Shown here: piece after piece, positions 34,181-43,440 of the stretch
Layout of the letters: every line of letters starts with the position of its first letter
Position numbering within the stretch: position 1 is the stretch's first letter
NCBI GenBank assembly: GCA_934045905.1
Contig: OW203768.1
Span: forward strand, 6,104,316 to 6,168,315
From: Leuctra nigra
Lineage: Eukaryota; Arthropoda; Insecta; Plecoptera; Leuctridae
Reading direction: 5' to 3'
DNA length: 64,000 nt
Made by a program: the position numbers and the translations under genes
Notes under the pieces: model-generated
Database searches by the model: none
What the model was told of the DNA's origin: nothing
The model's input: the letters and a program-made list of their open reading frames with translations, nothing else

Positions 34181-35060
34181 TAATAGCTCTGACATAGTGT
34201 GTATTATAAAAGTACAGTACCTATAATCTTATACGTTGTAACTACATTTTTACAGCCTATGTGCTTCTGAGTAAATTGTTTCCTTATCAAATGGCAATCA
34301 CTTTAGTCTTTGCGAGTCAAGTAATGTATGCAACATTTATGTGACGCATCTGTATGCAATGTAGACGACTGATAACACAGCTTTTGTTTTAAATGCGTTT
34401 AATCTTTATCAGTATTTTGTGTAGATAAATTCTACCAGGAAGTGAAACATTTTACTTAAGTTATTTCTTTGTTTGTCTATGTTCGGACAACCTATACAAG
34501 AGATTAGATAGGCAGTTCAAAATAAGAAATATGCATAGGAAATCCTCCAGATAAATTGAAACAACGAATAGGAAAGACGTCGAGATGGTAAAAAGAATGA
34601 CTGTTAGTAATTACTAATTAGACAATGCAGTTAAGACAACATGTTTTCGTTGTATTGAAGTAGAAACTGTGAGACAATGGTGATGATGGGGTTGTGTGTA
34701 AGTGGCATATGAATGGGCGTGGGTTCGAGGCACGGAAGCCCCTGCATCTGGCATCGTGGGGCTGACTCCATGGCCATAGCGTGCATCGTGCATAAAGATA
34801 GTGCACCCAAGGCCGCGCCGCGGTGCACACGTGCCCCTGGCCCCCCTCCTCCTCCCCCCCCACCCCCCCCCCCCCCCCGTCACACATGCCTCCCTGTACA
34901 TACCAAACATCAGCGTGCAGAGAACAATAACTCCGAGTATATGTTCGCAGGTAGTTCAATCATAAGACATATGTTATCCATTTTACCGGTTTTGTTTTCA
35001 ACCAAATAACTCCACATCCTATACCTGTTACATTTATTTCTTCTTCCTTTATACCTACTT
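34181..35060. other. Non-coding stretch with a long C tract
   Basis: Contains an interrupted C run (about 34845-34879). The proline- and glycine-rich open frames across it are products of that tract. Confidence 0.4.
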
Positions 35061-35158
35061 CAATCTAATGAAACCTTATTGTAAGGTTGCTCTTCTTCCT
35101 ATCTCTTGTGATAAAACTCTGTTGAGGCAATGGTCACAAGCTTCAGGGACTTCTTCTT

Positions 35159-35265
35159 TCTCTCAACATTTCGTTCATTGTTTCTCTGGATCAAACAAAA
35201 CAGCAAATGTTTTGCTTTTTTGTTTTCTCCAGGAGAAGTCCACAGAGATTGGGCGAAATGTTGAG
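35159..35265. repeat. Small inverted repeat
   Basis: CTCTCAACATTTCG (35161-35174) faces CGAAATGTTGAGAG (about 35252-35265), with inner pairing of CTGGATCAAACAAAACA and TTTTGTTTTCTCCAG. Probably a MITE remnant. Confidence 0.6.
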
Positions 35266-35342
35266 AGGATAATGAAAAGAGCTTGTTAGTTTTGTTTGGT
35301 AATCCAAACATGTAATCGGAAGAGATATAGTTTTTCTAAACA

Positions 35343-35465
35343 ATGTTGAGCGAGCGTCCCCAAGGCACTCTTATGGCACTTTCTACGTGTTTTTTTGTGT
35401 GTGTCCACTGCCCAGGTCTAACCGTTCAACCAATCGATCTGAAATCTTGCACACGTATTAATGTA
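35343..35465 (+). repeat. Dispersed repeat family R, copy 4 (5' part)
   Basis: GAGCGAGCGTCCCCAAGGCA...CTTATGGCACTTTCT...CCAATCGATCTGAAATCTTG matches the start of family R. It breaks off exactly where the inverted repeat at 35466 begins. Confidence 0.7.
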
Positions 35466-35865
35466 ATCCCCATAAAAAACACTTCGTGTAAAAATACCAG
35501 CCAAGTCTCTTCAACTAAAAAAAATATGAAATCTAAAAATTCTGCACTGAAAAGTAGTGATATCAAAAAATTAGCCAAGTCAAAACTTTATTTGAAAATC
35601 AAAAAATACTTGGCGCATCGTGTACATAAATAGCTTGGAAGTATAAGCCAATTATAAATTATACATGAAATATACATATACATAGTATACCTATAATGCC
35701 CTAAAAAGACGATGCGCCAAGTATTTTTTGATTTTCAAATAAAGTTTTGACTTGGCTAATTTTTTGATATCACTACTTTTCAGTGCAGAATTTTTAGATT
35801 TCATATTTTTTTTTAGTTGAAGAGACTTGGCTGGTATTTTTACACGAAGTGTTTTTTATGGGGAT
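35466..35865. repeat. Near-perfect long inverted repeat, 156-bp arms
   Basis: The left arm 35466-35621 (ATCCCCATAAAAAACACTTC...TTGGCGCATCGT) and right arm 35709-35865 are almost exact reverse complements around an 87-bp loop. The open frame in the left arm is an artefact. Such arm identity indicates a very recent inversion-duplication or ongoing arm conversion. Confidence 0.93.
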
Positions 35866-36028
35866 ATCACTCCTTTTTTTAGTTTATTCTAACAACTTGT
35901 GACACATATGAAATGAACAATTACTAAATTCTTTTAAAAAATCATCACCCTTTACAATTTCGTTACCACTAATGAATAGCAGCGTATGGTCCTAAATAAT
36001 TGCTTTAAATGATCTTTCACGAAGAATA

Positions 36029-36910
36029 GCAAAGGTTTCATTCCAATCAGTCAACCCAGTTCCGAGATATGGAAACACTTCGGTTTTCAAAATGGCTGCT
36101 GAACTTTCTGCAATGCCACATAGAATTTATTTCTATAAATGATGTGTATCGTTTTAAGCTTTCTGAATATGTATTTATTGTATAGGAGGGAATTATAATA
36201 ATTTATACATTTGAATGACGTCATTTCCGGTCTCATAAATAGGAAAATTCTATTTGTACTGTTCATATTCCATAGAGATGGCCATCCGAATCGTTTGGCG
36301 CTAGTTTCATACCGATTTGTCTACCAGTTTTTGAGATATGACGTTACTTCCGGCTTAAAAATGGCGGCTGAAATCTTTGACCCCTTGAAGTATATTTGAA
36401 ACATGATTATAATTTTATAAGCTGTCTCAAATAGTATATTTATTGCATCAAAATAAAAATTTGTGAGATTATTAAAATGTGTGACGTCATTTCCGGTTTA
36501 GGTATGAGAAACTGCAAATATTATTGATGATAATACATAAAGTTGACCGTCTAAATTGTTTTGCGCTGGTTTCGTTGAAATCTATTTAGCCGTTATTGAG
36601 ATATGATGTCACTTCCGGTTTCAAAATGGCGGCTTCCGGTTGATTTTATAACAAGTCACATGAGACGTCAAAAGTACATACGTTACATAAATATCAAAAT
36701 AATCGGATCAACCTTTGTTGCCAAAAAGCCACTCGATGTATTTCAAATTTCATTACGTCATTTCCGGTTTCTTTAACATAATGTTTAGTCTTTTGCTACT
36801 TATCATGCATATAGATGACCGTCTGGATCGTTTGGCGCAATTTTCGTTCCAATCGGTCCAGCCGTTGACGAGATATGACGTCACTTCCGGTTTCAAAATG
36901 GCGGCATAGA
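36029..36910. repeat. Four diverged units of a repeat rich in CRE/ETS/ATGGCGGC motifs
   Basis: At a spacing of about 270 bp the block GAGATATGA-CGTCACTTCCGG-TTTCAAAATGGCGGC recurs (36339-36367, 36604-36633, 36876-36905; a weaker one near 36063-36090). Between blocks lies ATGACGTCATTTCCGGT (36216, about 36482, about 36753). A phrase CCAATCGGTCCAGCCGTT precedes several. It looks like an old tandem or multimeric transposable element. Confidence 0.8.
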
Positions 36911-37339
36911 ACCAGTTATAGCAAAAGGCACCTCAGACGCCAAAAGTGCATATGTGGTAAAAATTTTAAATCAATCGGTTCAGCCGTTTAGGCTGTGGCC
37001 TGTTTACCGGATTTAAATTCCAGGAGACTACTACTACTACTGAGATTATTATTATTATTATGAAAACCGCCCTAAAACACTGTTTTCACGGCCCTCTAGC
37101 GCGCAAAGGGCGTAACCTATTGTTCCCAAATTTGGTATATGTTGTAGGGTGGGCCATAGCTCGAAATTAAGATATATCGCAACAATGTGAGATTTTCCAA
37201 TTTTAAGATCCAGTAGGCCGAAAATGCCACTTTGATGCTTACAGTAAAAGTGGGTTTGCTCCAGCCTTTTTAAATGAGTGTATGCGCGCGCCGTACGACT
37301 TGGCTGGCGTGGAGCGACCGCTCCACTAGATCTAAGAGG

Positions 37340-37700
37340 TCTTTGGGATCGATTTTGAACAGGATCCTGTAATCATTGTGATTTTTCACATTTAAACCAG
37401 AACCGATTGACCGATCAACTAAAAACTTCGCATGCTCATTGGGACCAACATTTTAGGAATTTTTTTTTGCCAATAAGACACACTGTTGTTATTTTCAAAA
37501 TGTATTGTCATTTTAAGGACATTTTATTCTTTTTATTATATAATCTTGAAATATTTGAAAAATGTATACTAAATTTTCATCCCTGCCTTCTTGATGCTTA
37601 AGTCCCAAGGCATGTAGAGCAGCTGATACTTGCAAACGCATATCAAATCGCGTGCAGTACGAAGGTTCGCTCATCAACGCGTTACACTGAGCGTTTGACT
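37340..37700 (+). repeat. Dispersed repeat family R, copy 5
   Basis: GGGATCGATTTTGAACAGGA, ACCGATCAACTAAAAACTTC, CATTGGGACCAACATTTTAG and the end module TCATCAACGCGTTACACTGA. It lacks the GAGCGAGCG start. Confidence 0.7.
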
Positions 37701-37793
37701 TGACTCGTCGCGTTCGCTCTGCTCGTCGTACTCGTCGTGTTTGATTCCTCCCGGCTCTAATCTCGACGTTCTGTCAAGTACCCGGGGCCGGGC

Positions 37794-37820
37794 GGGGGGG
37801 GGGGGGGGGGGGGGGGGGGG
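37794..37820 (+). repeat. Run of 27 G
   Basis: Uninterrupted guanines, directly preceded by GGGGCCGGGC. It would form G-quadruplexes, and its length in the assembly is likely unreliable. Confidence 0.95.
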
Positions 37821-38046
37821 TAAATCTACCCTCTCGCAACCCTTCGCCGCTCCCCAAGCAACATTTTTATGACAATTACGTAATCGCTCGTATCGGCGAG
37901 ATGAGTGAGGGATGTGAGTGCTTGGTTTCCATGGCAACATGGGTTCAAGTATCTCGCATCCCTTGGAATTGAAAAATATTATTTTTTCTACAGTACGGGA
38001 ATGGAGTCCACATCCATGAGCTCCATTCTTGGGTTATTGATGCGTT

Positions 38047-38548
38047 TTACCAGCCTTTAGATTCTGATTGAATGTCATAATCAATGAAATCGGCACTCTT
38101 GTTAAATGATGCGTTGGCAAAGACTTCATCGGATGATGCCATCAAATCTTTGTCGGACAAAAGCTGTTTTACATTGGTGTACCTATTCGTGAACGTTTTC
38201 AACATGTTTAGAAGTTTCAAGCACTTCTCTGGTGCTAAGAATTCAAAACTCCATGGTTGGAGTGAGATGATCTCGGACCGTTTCATTTGACTTCAAAGAA
38301 GGGGAATAGAATGTATGCATAAAGACTTTATTTCTTCGAGTATTGTTTAGCCTTTTAGGAGTAAACAGACTTCCGCGCCTCATATGGACTTTGGACAACT
38401 TAAAAGCTGACCAAAAAGCAATTATATCCCAAGTAATGGAGCCCATTAATGTAGATTCTATCCCTGACCTCTCCTGGATCTGTTGGATAGTATTTATTGT
38501 CATTTCAACTTGATGAAACTGCGCCCACTTGTTAATATTTAGATACAC
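38047..38548 (-). pseudogene. Frameshifted ORF pair, unidentified protein
   Basis: Two overlapping open frames on the - strand (38548-38243, then 38286-38047) appear to be one protein broken by a frameshift near 38243-38286. The joined region would have about 165 residues. Visible stretches include IQQIQERSGIEST, SITWDIIAFWSAFKLSKV, RRGSLFTPKRLNNTRRNKVF and LNMLKTFTNRYTNVKQLLSD. The balanced amino-acid composition looks like real former coding sequence, possibly a transposase remnant, but I do not recognise the family. Confidence 0.45.
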
Positions 38549-38639
38549 ATGCTTTGTATCTAGATAGCCATAATGTTTTTCTCACAATTGCCTGTGACAC
38601 ATGCAATCAATGTTCTTGTGCAACGCTTGCATCACACGG

Positions 38640-38759
38640 CGAGTGACGTAACCCAAGGTCCCTATGCACTTTCCACGCGAGTCGAGCGACCCTGAGCGCT
38701 GCAATTATGTGCATCCTTGGGCGGCGGTGAGACAGTGCAGTGCAGTGCAGTCTGCGTTG
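38640..38759 (+). promoter_or_regulatory. GC-rich promoter candidate C
   Basis: GC-rich sequence before an ATG exon, with CACTTTCCACGCGAGTCGAG, TGGGCGGCGG (Sp1-like) and a GTGCA triple repeat ending in CAGTCTGCG. There is no TATA box. Position-based inference. Confidence 0.4.
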
Positions 38760-38822
38760 ATGTGGAAGAGGGTTAGAGAGTGGCTGCGAGCGGCGGTGGC
38801 GCCCAGTAGGGCCAACTCCGAG
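38760..38822 (+). CDS. Candidate alternative first coding exon C of the PMEPA1-like gene
   Basis: Seen: an ATG opens 21 codons (MWKRVREWLRAAVAPSR...), ending in phase 0 at the donor GAG|GTAAAG (38823). It lies 2.0 kb before the certain exon at 40829, which also begins in phase 0. Inferred: this is the nearest of three alternative first exons, giving a protein of about 187 residues with a basic, possibly amphipathic N-terminus. Like exon B it ends with a GAG Glu codon at the splice. The intron it would open begins with a foldback MITE only about 30 bp after the donor. Confidence 0.45.
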
Positions 38823-38851
38823 GTAAAGGGCTGGCTTTTGGAATAGCGGAC

Positions 38852-39237
38852 GGCTGAGTAGTGAGTTTGACCTTGAAGAGGTTTTTAATCGATTTTTATC
38901 AATATCTTTTACCTATGTAATTGTTAATAAAATATGGCTTTGTACGAGTCTTCAGAACAGATCAATGAAAATTATTCCATAGCTTGGAATGCGTTATTAT
39001 TTTTATTTTTTCCTACAGACGTTTAGTGCCATATTTTTACTAATTTTCAGGCACTAAACAAACGTCTGTAGGACATAATAAAAATTAAAAATAATAATCC
39101 ATTCCAAGCTATGAAATTATTTTCATTGAACTGTTCTGAAGACTCGTACATAGCCTTATTTTATTAACAATTACATTGGTAAAAGATATTGATAAAAATC
39201 GATTGAAAACTCTTCAAGGCCACGCTCACTACTCGGC
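38852..39237. mobile_element. Foldback MITE F2, copy 1
   Basis: Terminal GGCTGAGTAGTGAG faces CTCACTACTCGGC. The arms pair through ATCGATTTTTATCAATATCT, GAGTCTTCAGAACAG/CTGTTCTGAAGACTC and CAGACGTTTAGTGCC/GGCACTAAACAAACGTCTG around a short AT-rich centre. A second copy, in the opposite orientation, lies at 60696-61083. Confidence 0.88.
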
Positions 39238-40828
39238 TAACGTTTGAATTGTTACTGTGAAAACTGAAAAGTGGAAGATATTTTTTTTATAGTGAATCAG
39301 AAATCGTACATTTCTGCAATTATTAATTTCTGCGAATCGTAAAATTTTACGATGTAAGTATAGAAAACAATGAAAAACGAAGTGAAGTTAATTTATGGGT
39401 GAATGTGAAGGTATAAGATGGCGAAAGATATTTTAATTTGCATATATTTTTATGTCTTGGTAGTGGAAATAATTACGTTTTCGTTATAATTCGTAGGAAA
39501 CCTCGTTTTTTTACTAGCTTATTTGGAATCGGCTATCCTCGTTGTTTTAATAGTAAAATAACTTTATGACACACATTAATTCGATAGTATTAAGTTAAAA
39601 CGTTTGCGTTTTATGCATAAAATATAGTGACTGCAAGCACTAAAAAATGCAGGGAACTCGTCTTGCAAAGTTCCTTCCCCCAACCAACAAGTACCTGCAG
39701 GAGCTGTACTCTGGGATACATAGCCCCGGAAACATTGGGATTTCTGCATTGGATTTGTTCCACTCGAGAATATTGGCGTTTTTATGGACGATTTTTAAGT
39801 CACTAGATATTTTTTAAAGTAAGTACCTAGTAAGGACTCTATAATTTTATTTAATATTTTTTTAAAAGGAAATTGCCGCTTGATAAGGAAATTAGCTTTC
39901 AGTCAAGCTGCGACTTGACTAATGTGCAATTTCCGGAGTTAATTTTCTTGACGAGAAAACACAATTTTCATTTTTTATGACGATTTTAATTTGATGAAAT
40001 GTTGAAGAAGATAATTTCCATGAAGCTGTCTTCTGAGAAACATTATAATTAGCCACTCAAATCTCAGCATTATTTCAATATCAGTTGATCAGTCGAAAAA
40101 GTGTCTGTGCTTACGTTAGGGAAATATCGAAGATAGTGCTAAAAGTTCTAACATATAAACTATGTAAAACGTTGTAGCGTTTGTAGAAATATTCAGGAAT
40201 AGAGGAATCAAGTTTCTGTTGTAAAAAGCTCCTTGCGGCTTTCTTGCGTGGGTGGAAACAAGAGATGGAATGGAGACAAGAACTTGGTATTATCGAGATA
40301 AGGTCAAACGTTATGGCAATCTAAGTGGAAATCTACCTAAGTGCGGCCGCACCACTCCGCCAAGACTTGCTCTACACCTAGTAGCACTTTTGAAAGTCAT
40401 TGCATGTGTACGGTATTCCAAGAAATCGAAGCAAATGAAAATTGGAACATGAGCTTGGTGTATTAATGTTAGACCCCTTACGATAATGCTTACTGATTAA
40501 TGATTATTATATCAGGGGTAGAGATCTACAAAAATATCAAATCTCAAAAATAATAAGTTTTAAGTTTGTATGTAATTATATAAGTATTTTTTTATTTTTT
40601 ATTGTCTATATTTATTTTGCCATTTCTCCATTCTAAATACAATATGACCAAGAAAATTACTTTTGTTTCGAAACATGGATTGGAAACTGAGGAAAATACA
40701 GCTGTTTGTCTCCAATTTACGGGTGGTGGAGATTGTGTGGATTTGCATATTCCCGTAAAATAATTGTGAAAGTGTAAAAGTGTTTGATTGCGAGTTGCAC
40801 GTCTGAGAATGTCCGTTGTCTCGCGCAG
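39238..40828. other. Non-coding stretch, probable intron
   Basis: AT-rich. A 55-codon open frame starts at ATG 39647 but ends just before the donor-like AAAGTAAGTACC, so it is not a convincing exon. The acceptor CGCGCAG at 40822-40828 closes the stretch. Confidence 0.45.
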
Positions 40829-41026
40829 ATGCTGGCGCTACCCGGCGGTGGGCTGTGTGACGACCGGCTGAGTCGCGACATGGCCGCGCTGCGCGACCGC
40901 CACGTCCGACTCAAGTCGGTGAAGCAGGACATGGAGCTGGATCTGCCGCCGAGCATACGACTGCCCGACGGCGAGGAGCTGCCGTACGGCTGCGCCACGC
41001 GGCTACACATCAGGGACCCAGAACAG
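40829..41026 (+). CDS. PMEPA1: PMEPA1-like gene, penultimate exon
   Basis: Acceptor TCGCGCAG at 40821-40828; the exon begins ATGCTGGCG and ends CCAGAACAG|GTATAA. Its first codon is ATG, so it could also act as the initiator in a transcript starting nearby. It encodes a basic, possibly helical stretch (DMAALRDRHVRLKSVKQD) and then the conserved DLPPSIRLPDGEELPYG block. The last 24 bases form the first unit of the tandem array that follows. Confidence 0.85.
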
Positions 41027-42819
41027 GTATAACTCTTGCACATCAGGGACCCAGAATAGGTATGACTCTTACACATCAGGGACCCAGAACAGGTATACCT
41101 CTTCTTACACATCAGGGACCCAGAACAGGTATACCTCTTCTTACACATCAGGGACCCAGAACAGGTATACCTCTTCTTACACATCAGGGACCCAGAACAG
41201 GTATACCTCTTGCCATCAGGGTCGCAGGACGCGAATATTTTTCTGGCAAATACTTTGTAAATGAGAGAAAAACATTATTTTTATAAAATTCAATTTTTAA
41301 CATTTTTGATCCAACTAGATGATGTTTTCAAATGTCATTCACTATTCGAGAAAACAAGGAACACGACTGACCTCTGGTGGATTCTTTGGTACTAGAGTAA
41401 GGTGTATAATGGAGGATATAAGGGGGATATTTATATAAATACATTATATTATATTTGCTTTAAGTTGTTTGTTGTGGCTGAAAAAGTAAACTTGTAACTA
41501 ACTGAAAATTTCAATTGTTTCTCCTTTTTCACTGCCCTTTGGAAGCACGAACTTTTAAATAAAAAAGTGCATCTAAAAAGTTTCCTGTCAGAAGTGGCTC
41601 CATCACGTATCGCTTATTTGTTCGAATAGTTCTAGGATAAAACTGGGGTCGTAAAAACCCTATCGAAAAATCGAAAAATTTCGATTTTTTAATTCAAAAT
41701 AGAGCATAATTGTTAATATATCCTTCATTTTACTGATGTAATAGCTGTCAGAACACAGTATGTATACTACACTTCTAAATCAGAGTTCTATTTGTATAAA
41801 TAAGTAAGTTATTAGAGTTTTTGTCACAGTCAATTTACGTCCCATTTACGAAGTCTTTGCCAGAAAAATTCTCGCACGCTAGACATGACCCCTCGCCTGA
41901 CGACATAACTTCACCGATCAGAGTGGGCGGTAAAGACCCGGGATGCATCGAGTCCGCAATACGGAGTAGAGAAGAAAAAATATCTGCAAAATAACTCATA
42001 ATATTTGAAAAAGTCGCATAAAAAGGTCCCGTAAAACAAACGCTGATGCAGCCGCATCCGTTGCAAGTCCGCCACTCCACGGCCTCTTGCATTACTTCCC
42101 AGAAGTGCAATTTCATGTCCTGTGAGCAAGACAAATATTGTCTTTACAAATTAATTTTCGTAATGCTTGTCTTTGTACAAACAAAATGTCGTACAATTAC
42201 AGTGTGTACATAAATGTATGCTCAGGAGTTATGAGCTACATATTTTGCAGAATGATTTTTCTGAAAAAACAAATGGTAATTGCACTGTTATAACCACACT
42301 GAGTGATTCCTCTATAAAATTACCTAGGTACTTGTTTTAGTTTGGAAGAACAAGAAAGCTGAATAATTAACTCTTGCTTTTTCATTTGTAATCATTATTT
42401 CAAGCTGCATCTGAATTTCTACGATTTATTTATGTCTATATGTCTAGCAAAATATGAAATTAGTTTTGCTAGTTTATTCCTGTGAATTTGTCCTGACAAA
42501 TGCATCTTTCCCTCAGGAGAGCGAGATCTATCAGAAGTGCGTCCGCCCGCCGCCCAACCGGACGGTCTACGACAGCGAATCTCCCCCGCCGTACCGCTCG
42601 AGCTCGGCGGGCCTGCTCACTCACCCGTGCGTGGACTGGTCCTCGGACTCGAGCCAAGTGGTCCGCTGCCACAGCATGTCGAGCGGGACTGCGGCGCCGA
42701 CGCCCTCGGTCGTGGTGCCGTCGCGATCGCGCCGCCTCTCCGCGTTCACCGACGCCGCGCCCGGACCCCTCTCCACGCTCACCATGGTGCCCTGCCACGC
42801 GCCCGCCGAGAGCGTTTGA
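40829..42819 (+). CDS. PMEPA1: PMEPA1/LDLRAD4-family protein, C-terminal two exons
   Basis: Exons 40829-41026 (66 codons) and 42517-42819 (100 codons plus TGA) join in phase 0 across an intron with GT at 41027 and AG at 42515-42516. The product reads LDLPPSIRLPDGEE...HIRDPEQ, then RPPPNRTVYDSESPPPYRSS. The order and spacing match the cytoplasmic tail of vertebrate PMEPA1 (TMEPAI) and LDLRAD4. There PPNR binds Smad2/3 and PPxY motifs bind NEDD4-type ubiquitin ligases, damping TGF-beta/activin signalling at endosomes. PPNR and one PPPY are kept; the first vertebrate PPxY is LPYG here. No transmembrane segment is seen, so it must come from an upstream exon or be absent. The coding exons are far more GC-rich than the introns. 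AATAAA at 43427-43432 is a likely poly(A) signal. Confidence 0.85.
41003..41219 (+). repeat. Minisatellite that copies an exon end and its splice donor
   Basis: Units of 33, 33, 36, 36 and 36 bp, each containing ACACATCAGGGACCCAGAA(C/T)AG followed by GTAT. The first unit is the real end of the PMEPA1-like exon. Donor-like AG|GTAT sites lie at 41027, 41060, 41093, 41129, 41165 and 41201, all in the same phase. Reading past the first donor meets TAA at 41030-41032, so only the first donor gives full-length protein. Confidence 0.93.
41221..41900. repeat. Dispersed repeat in the PMEPA1-like intron
   Basis: 41337-41630 is the reverse complement of 7055-7320. The block TTTTCTGGCAAATACTTTGTAAATG (about 41239-41263) is answered inverted at about 41845-41870, so the element may be bounded by inverted ends of about 60 bp. 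Non-coding. Confidence 0.65.
42517..42819 (+). CDS. PMEPA1: PMEPA1-like gene, terminal coding exon
   Basis: Acceptor TTTCCCTCAG at 42507-42516. It encodes ESEIYQKCVRPPPNRTVYDS (Smad-interaction PPNR), then SPPPYRSS (PPxY), then a Ser/Thr/Pro-rich tail with SSDSSQVVRCHS, ending ...HAPAESV and TGA at 42817-42819. Very GC-rich and rich in CpG. The C-terminal half after the PPxY shows no further vertebrate-like motif to my eye. Confidence 0.88.
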   Translation, partial: ESEIYQKCVRPPPNRTVYDSESPPPYRSSSAGLLTHPCVDWSSDSSQVVRCHSMSSGTAAPTPSVVVPSRSRRLSAFTDAAPGPLSTLTMVPCHAPAESV

Positions 42820-43440
42820 CCTCGACGCACGCTAGGAAGCAATGTGTGGGCCGTGCAGACTCGTAGGTAGACTCTTAAAAGACGAATCGAAGTGGCGTGT
42901 GAAATGCTTAATTAATTTTTGGATGAAGCAATCGTGTGATAAAGTCAACCCAGTTTCTTCTAACAAAAAATATACATTTCGGTTTCGTTCTCACGACGAC
43001 GATGAGAACTGTGAGATACGGTGGCGGTGATTGACTTTTCCGAGATGACAGCAAATGCGGCTAAAGCGATGGACTAAGGAATCGACGATAGTGTGCATTT
43101 TGAAGCAAACTGGGATGCGCTGCCTTTGTGATAATCTATCTGTGGGCAGGTTGGGCATTGAATGGATTTCCACGCTGGTGTATTTATTCACGGTGCCCCT
43201 TGGTCGCGACCAGGTGGTAGGAGGGTACGCTCGAATGCTAGGATAGTGTAAATCCATTAAATGACAACTCCACATATAAATGTGTGTGCGTGAATGTGTG
43301 TTCAGGTATAAGTCACAAAATCCAAAAGTGAGTATATTTGTATTGTATGCTTTATAAAATATCCAATTCTGTATAATATAACTATATATAAAATATATAT
43401 ATTATACAAAAATATATATTATCTATAATAAAGTATAGTT
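42820..43440 (+). other. Probable 3' untranslated region of the PMEPA1-like gene
   Basis: Follows the stop at 42819. AATAAA at 43427-43432 lies in an ATATAT-rich stretch (43375-43430). No other signal before it is convincing. Confidence 0.55.

Noticed and set aside
35343..35633. 96-codon frame across 35343-35633
   Set aside because: Half lies in dispersed repeat family R and half in the arm of the inverted repeat; it is not a gene.
37794..37820. The 27-G run as a telomeric or origin signal
   Set aside because: A pure homopolymer without the TTAGG unit; simple slippage or assembly artefact is enough.
39647..39817. 55-codon open frame beginning MQGTRLAKFLPP as an upstream exon of the PMEPA1-like gene
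   Set aside because: Its stop codon comes just before the only good donor-like site, so it cannot splice in frame to 40829, and no family match was recognised.
42469..42842. Alternative frames on both strands over the terminal PMEPA1-like exon
   Set aside because: Shadows of the GC-rich real exon, whose frame is fixed by PPNR, PPPY and the phase-0 acceptor.
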